A stretch of 64,000 nt of DNA from the NCBI RefSeq assembly GCF_047663525.1, contig NC_092602.1, positions 1,929,501-1,993,500 of the forward strand, in the 5' to 3' direction. The number at the start of each line of letters is the position of its first letter. Position 1 is the stretch's first letter. This document shows, piece by piece, positions 62,301-64,000 of this stretch. The position numbers and the translations under genes are program-made. Source of the DNA: Anas platyrhynchos (taxonomy: Eukaryota; Chordata; Aves; Anseriformes; Anatidae). The notes below the pieces were generated by a model. The model made no database searches, was not told the DNA's origin, and worked only from the letters and a program-made list of their open reading frames with translations.

Positions 62301-64000
62301 CCATGGGCATGATTGCATTTTTTTTTTCTGATAATAGCCCACAAGTATAACAAGTTGTAAATATAGCAACTCTATGACCATTTGTGTAGTGTTTTAAAAT
62401 TATATTGGATACTTTTTCAGTAAAACTAAGATTGAAAAATATCTCAAACTTGTCAAAACTTCATTATTTCTAGAATTTTTCACTGTTTCCTCAGATTGCG
62501 TTCAGTGTTTTTTATTGTGTTTGTGCTGTTACATTGTCCCATGCTAAATCTGAGCTTGTATACATAACAAAACATAATGCCAAAAAGAAGAATAAGAAGT
62601 AATGAACTGGAAGGCAACTTCAGACAAGCACTACATTGTTAGTAATTAATGGAATTTTGGTTAATTTTCAGACCTAGATTTCATATTGTTCATTCAGCAA
62701 AATCTTCTATTAACACATTGATGTTCATCTTGAAGAGCTTGTCTGCCTTCCTGCCTTGATTATTGCCTGGTCTTTGCAGACAAATAAAGGAAGTGTTTTG
62801 ATGAAAATTAAGGCCACGTAACGTGGGTTGACTTGGTAAATTCTGCTCTACGACCTAAATTCTAAATGCTAAATTCTCTCTACGACCTTTTTGTTGTTTC
62901 ACTGTAATTAGCCAGCAGCAAAGTTAAAATATGTTTGTCCACTAAAAGATACTCTTACAAAAAGAGAAGAAATTCAAATCAAAGTATATAATTGAAGATA
63001 AAAATAATACTTAGATAACTGTCATCAAAAATATTAGTCCATAAATTAAGGCACTTTTATGAAAATCCTCTTTGCGTCAATTCTTAAATGTATCTCTTAT
63101 TTGTTTTTGTTTTGTTTTGTTTTCCCTCCTCCTACCCTTCAAAATTTTAAGGTGGAAGGAGATACGGTCACCTTTTCCTTTGAAATGCGGAGTGGTCGTG
63201 AGCACAACACTCCAGACAAAGCTATGTGGGGCTTTGCTTGCACTGTTCGAGCACAGGTACTCAAACGTGACAGATTCCATGGGACAGGTTCAGCTTAAAC
63301 TTATCTTCTGTTACATACTTTAAATCTAATAGAAGTACGCTTCAAAAATGAAGCTTAGTTTTAAGATTTAAAACAGTAACAGCTTACTGATTTTGGTTGT
63401 AAATACAAGACGTTTTTACAGTGTAAAAGAACTCAGTTTTAGACATTTAGCATCCTTAGCTAGAGATGCCCTGCAGCATGGTCTGTAGCATGCTCAGTGC
63501 TTTATGAAGATGTCTTAGTTATCTCTTGTCATTGGCACTGGACTTGGATGAAGTCAGTAACATCTATTGCTGCTTGTAGATGAGAATTTCTCTGAAGAGA
63601 TGTTTGAAATTACTCCAGGGGGTGGGGGGAACTTGAATCCCACTCTTGTGGAGCTAGGACAAGGTCTGAGGTGAAGGATATGCGGGCCAAGGACTAATTG
63701 AACCAAAAATAACTTTACCACTTTCATTTATCTTGGTTCAGGGAAAAAAAATTGCTCAAATCTTTTCTTTATTGTCTTGAGTTGTTTTTTTATATTGCTT
63801 TTAATTGTTAAAGCATTATTTCAGTATACCTCTACCTAAGATATACAGATATCCTGTTTTGAAATATGTTAGGGAAGGACTTCATGGTTGATTGACTTGT
63901 GCAACTTATTGCTATTCCTACTACAGGAGTCTTCAGAGGATGTGTCAGGAGGCTTGCCATTCTTAGTTGACCTGGCACTTGGCCTTTCTGTGTTAGCTTG
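29141..64000 (+). CDS. HECTD4: HECTD4, giant HECT-domain E3 ubiquitin ligase, N-terminal 24 coding exons (3' end beyond window)
   Basis: HECTD4 belongs to the HECT class of ubiquitin ligases, in which a C-terminal HECT cysteine transfers ubiquitin; human protein is over 4,000 residues. Here 24 coding exons, 29141-29332 to 63927-64000, splice in one uninterrupted frame. They give 1,190 complete codons through exon 23 plus 24 more. Every junction is GT/AG with matching phase, which supports the chain strongly. Visible regions: Ala-rich start (1-19), helical N-terminal block (about 65-236), propeller-like Gly/Trp-rich segments (about 270-655), helical repeat-like block (about 655-1045), and a CUB-like beta-sandwich (about 1055-1190). 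The last begins [18 protein letters not shown] and ends [10 protein letters not shown], like the domain in ZZEF1-type proteins. The HECT domain is not in the window. Domain assignments are inference from motif appearance; gene identity rests on the peptides and on synteny with RPL6 and PTPN11. Confidence 0.93.
29159..29198 (+). repeat. HECTD4: GCG/GCA trinucleotide run encoding polyalanine
   Basis: A mixed GCG, GCA and GCC run codes for 11 consecutive alanines (residues 9-19). Interruption by GCA codons makes it less prone to slippage than a pure run. Confidence 0.85.
33182..33336. mobile_element. Possible ancient hAT-type MITE
   Basis: The left end, CAGTGCTTCCCAAACC..., and the reverse complement of the right end, CAGCGGCTCCCCAGC..., are imperfect terminal inverted repeats. 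Both resemble the CAGTGnTTCYCAAnC termini of hAT/Charlie elements, and the left end also has the GCGACCC motif. The element would be 155 bp. No intact 8-bp target duplication is seen, so it is old or misassigned. Confidence 0.4.
36494..36508 (+). repeat. Homopolymer G15
   Basis: Fifteen consecutive G bases in HECTD4 intron 1. It may form a quadruplex, and its length is likely to be sequence-error prone. Confidence 0.85.
37702..37729. repeat. 28-bp near-perfect palindrome in HECTD4 intron 1
   Basis: The centre GGTTTAAACC extends to the 18-bp perfect palindrome AAATGGTTTAAACCATTT and, with one mismatched pair (37706/37725), to 28 bp. There is no spacer. Confidence 0.9.
39226..39743 (+). CDS. 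HECTD4: HECTD4 exon 2 (residues 65-236)
   Basis: 518 nt, the longest exon here; acceptor CCTTCCAG|ATCC, donor TGCAAG|GTAAGG, ends in phase 2. It encodes [19 protein letters not shown], a Trp/Leu-rich helical stretch, and [15 protein letters not shown]. The first half is GC-rich with CpGs, unlike neighbouring intron sequence. Confidence 0.94.
42345..42434 (+). CDS. HECTD4: HECTD4 exon 3
   Basis: 90 nt, acceptor CCTTTTAG|AGGG, donor ATACAG|GTTGGT. Phase 2 in and out; encodes [18 protein letters not shown] and LPVADVLY. Confidence 0.9.
42792..42922 (+). CDS. HECTD4: HECTD4 exon 4
   Basis: 131 nt, acceptor CTTTAAG|GTTG, donor AAAAG|GTAAAT. Encodes [19 protein letters not shown] and [12 protein letters not shown]; ends in phase 1. 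Confidence 0.9.
44684..44758. repeat. TA-rich simple sequence in HECTD4 intron 4
   Basis: Imperfect TATATA/ATAAATA runs. Similar short TG/TA microsatellite patches occur at about 31580-31630, 46325-46375 and 47695-47745. Confidence 0.7.
45248..45356 (+). CDS. HECTD4: HECTD4 exon 5
   Basis: 109 nt, acceptor TGATTCAG|ATGC, donor TTTGCG|GTAAGT. Encodes [20 protein letters not shown] and [11 protein letters not shown], resembling one blade of a beta-propeller. Ends in phase 2. Confidence 0.92.
45542..45606 (-). mobile_element. CR1 LINE 3'-end fragment
   Basis: The plus strand reads AGAATCATAGAATaatgtag, then GAAAGGGACCTCTGGAGG and a CTAGcCTTCTGC-like segment. This is the reverse complement of the avian CR1 3' tail, whose end repeats ATTCTATGATTCTATG. 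About 65 bp remain, in intron 5. Confidence 0.75.
45991..46129 (+). CDS. HECTD4: HECTD4 exon 6
   Basis: 139 nt, acceptor TTTGTCAG|TGGT, donor CTTCAG|GTAAAA. Encodes [20 protein letters not shown] and [14 protein letters not shown]; ends in phase 0. Confidence 0.93.
47019..47189 (+). CDS. HECTD4: HECTD4 exon 7
   Basis: 171 nt, phase 0 at both ends; acceptor TTTTGTAG|GTAT, donor CTTATA|GTAAGC. Encodes [18 protein letters not shown] and [16 protein letters not shown], another propeller-like strand set. Confidence 0.93.
48370..48614 (-). mobile_element. CR1 LINE fragment (about 245 bp)
   Basis: The plus strand starts ACAGAATCATAAAATTGTCT, then AGGTTGGAAGATCATCAAGT, CTCCAGGGATGGTGACTCCA, CCCTGGGCAGCCCATTCCAA and AAGAAGTTCTTCCTAATATC. 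These are the landmarks of CR1 in reverse orientation. It lies 72 bp before exon 8 and is 5'-truncated, as usual. Confidence 0.92.
48687..48879 (+). CDS. HECTD4: HECTD4 exon 8
   Basis: 193 nt, acceptor TTTAATAG|GTAG, donor AGCAG|GTCAGA (weak at +3). Encodes [20 protein letters not shown] and a Ser/Arg-rich [18 protein letters not shown] segment; ends in phase 1. Confidence 0.92.
50222..50383 (+). CDS. HECTD4: HECTD4 exon 9
   Basis: 162 nt, acceptor TTTTTCAG|CTGC, donor TAAAAA|GTAAGT. Encodes [19 protein letters not shown] and a Gly/Ser-rich loop. It is followed by an intron of only 95 nt. Confidence 0.92.
50479..50592 (+). CDS. HECTD4: HECTD4 exon 10
   Basis: 114 nt, acceptor CTGTGTAG|TTCT, donor GGACTTG|GTAAGA; phase 1 in and out. 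Encodes [20 protein letters not shown] and [13 protein letters not shown]. Confidence 0.92.
51039..51179 (+). CDS. HECTD4: HECTD4 exon 11
   Basis: 141 nt, acceptor TTCTGTAG|GTGC, donor CAAAG|GTGAGG; phase 1 in and out. Encodes [20 protein letters not shown], typical of propeller repeats in very large ligases, then [14 protein letters not shown]. Confidence 0.93.
51549..51781 (+). CDS. HECTD4: HECTD4 exon 12
   Basis: 233 nt, acceptor CTTCTAG|GGGA, donor TTTCAG|GTACGA; ends in phase 0. Encodes [19 protein letters not shown] and [15 protein letters not shown], apparently alpha-helical. Confidence 0.94.
52145..52290 (+). CDS. HECTD4: HECTD4 exon 13
   Basis: 146 nt, acceptor TTTCTTAG|GTGG, donor TATTAG|GTAAAT. 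Encodes [20 protein letters not shown] and [20 protein letters not shown]; ends in phase 2. Confidence 0.93.
53868..53938 (+). CDS. HECTD4: HECTD4 exon 14
   Basis: 71 nt, the shortest HECTD4 exon in the window; acceptor TTTCTTTAG|CTCT, donor CTGAAG|GTGAGA. Encodes [20 protein letters not shown]. Confidence 0.91.
54586..54691 (+). CDS. HECTD4: HECTD4 exon 15
   Basis: 106 nt, acceptor CTGTTTTAG|GAGA, donor TTATAG|GTAAAA. Encodes [20 protein letters not shown] and an acidic [10 protein letters not shown] tail. Confidence 0.92.
55311..55431 (+). CDS. HECTD4: HECTD4 exon 16
   Basis: 121 nt, acceptor TTTTTAAAG|ACTA, donor GTGCCT|GTAAGT; ends in phase 0. Encodes [20 protein letters not shown] and [12 protein letters not shown]. 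Confidence 0.92.
56373..56501 (+). CDS. HECTD4: HECTD4 exon 17 (tandem donors)
   Basis: 129 nt, acceptor ATGTTAAAG|GCTG, main donor GTACAG|GTAAAC. Encodes [18 protein letters not shown] and [19 protein letters not shown] second GT lies 6 nt upstream (GAAG|GTACAG); its use would drop Val-Gln without a frame change. Confidence 0.92.
57681..57805 (+). CDS. HECTD4: HECTD4 exon 18
   Basis: 125 nt, acceptor TGTACATAG|GAGC, donor CAAAG|GTAAGA. Encodes [20 protein letters not shown] and [11 protein letters not shown]; ends in phase 2. Confidence 0.93.
58645..58798 (+). CDS. HECTD4: HECTD4 exon 19
   Basis: 154 nt, acceptor TTTTTACAG|ATTA, donor AGTCAG|GTATGG; ends in phase 0. Encodes [20 protein letters not shown] and [18 protein letters not shown], strongly helical. 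Confidence 0.94.
59069..59169 (+). CDS. HECTD4: HECTD4 exon 20
   Basis: 101 nt, acceptor GTCCCACAG|ACTG, donor GAGAG|GTGACT. Encodes [12 protein letters not shown], then a Ser/Lys-rich low-complexity linker ending PDER. Confidence 0.91.
60214..60412 (+). CDS. HECTD4: HECTD4 exon 21 (start of CUB-like region)
   Basis: 199 nt, acceptor GTTATTTCAG|AATG, donor GACAAG|GTAAGC; ends in phase 0. Encodes the acidic MLEEKEEPG, then [20 protein letters not shown] and [15 protein letters not shown], the opening strands of a CUB-like domain. Confidence 0.93.
61505..61779 (+). mobile_element. MIR / CORE-SINE copy in HECTD4 intron 21
   Basis: The core and tail match the MIR consensus as I know it: TATGTGACCTTGGGgGCAAG, CTCTGCCTCAGTTTCCCCAT, CTGTAAAATGGGGATAATAA, CTTGTGAGGATTtgTTAA, TAAAGCGCTTTGAAAATATG, then TAAGTGCTAAGTATTATTAT. 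The tRNA-derived head (about 61505-61580) is more decayed. It is well preserved for a family active before the amniote radiation. Confidence 0.88.
61830..61949 (+). CDS. HECTD4: HECTD4 exon 22 (alternative acceptor 27 nt upstream)
   Basis: 120 nt, phase 0 at both ends; acceptor GTTTTGAAG|TTGG, donor GTAAAG|GTACAG. Encodes [20 protein letters not shown] and [19 protein letters not shown] stronger-looking acceptor, CTCTTACAG, ends at 61802 and would add nine in-frame codons (SNSVFYVLK). I chose 61830 because YDYDK-LVIYAG is the form I recall for human. Confidence 0.85.
63152..63256 (+). CDS. HECTD4: HECTD4 exon 23
   Basis: 105 nt, phase 0 at both ends; acceptor AATTTTAAG|GTGG, donor GCACAG|GTACTC. 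Encodes [20 protein letters not shown] and [10 protein letters not shown], the closing strands of the CUB-like region. Confidence 0.93.
63927..64000 (+). CDS. HECTD4: HECTD4 exon 24 (cut by the window edge)
   Basis: Acceptor CTACTACAG|GAGT opens phase 0. It encodes [20 protein letters not shown] and then SVLA before the window ends. No donor is seen, so the exon continues beyond 64000. Confidence 0.9.

Overview
This window is nuclear DNA from an amniote vertebrate, most likely a bird. The genes have many short exons with GT/AG introns. Two CpG-island promoters are visible. The repeat load is very low, and the recognisable repeats are CR1 LINE fragments, the typical avian element. The introns are compact compared with mammals (PTPN11 intron 1 is about 3.8 kb here). 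Gene order and relative orientation match the conserved PTPN11 / RPL6 / HECTD4 block, which from general knowledge lies on human 12q24 and chicken chromosome 15. Species cannot be fixed from sequence alone.

Layout. (1) 1-8916, minus strand: the 5' part of PTPN11 (SHP-2 tyrosine phosphatase). Coding exons 1-6 encode both SH2 domains and the linker to residue 252; the phosphatase domain lies off the left edge. (2) About 8450-9720: a CpG island acting as a divergent promoter between PTPN11 and RPL6, with ZNF143/THAP11-like, CRE, ETS and YY1 motifs. (3) 9399-13026, plus strand: the complete RPL6 gene, with a short TOP-like noncoding first exon and six coding exons giving a 276-residue protein. 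(4) About 13.04-28.4 kb: intergenic spacer with no supported gene, containing a 48-bp direct repeat pair around telomere-like motifs. (5) About 28.43-29.46 kb: a second CpG island, the HECTD4 promoter and 5' leader. (6) 29141-64000, plus strand: the first 24 coding exons of HECTD4, encoding about 1,214 residues in one continuous frame across every junction. The catalytic HECT domain lies off the right edge.

The three genes do not form one pathway. PTPN11 transduces receptor tyrosine kinase signals, RPL6 is a structural protein of the 60S ribosome, and HECTD4 is a giant HECT-class ubiquitin ligase. They are linked by conserved synteny, and PTPN11 and RPL6 by a shared promoter. I found no undescribed gene system. 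The most interesting signals are in RNA processing and non-coding sequence: tandem in-frame splice sites in HECTD4 exons 17 and 22 (the latter just after a well-preserved MIR/CORE-SINE), a nearly perfect 28-bp palindrome in HECTD4 intron 1, and the layered divergent promoter. Human comparisons are from memory, not from a search.
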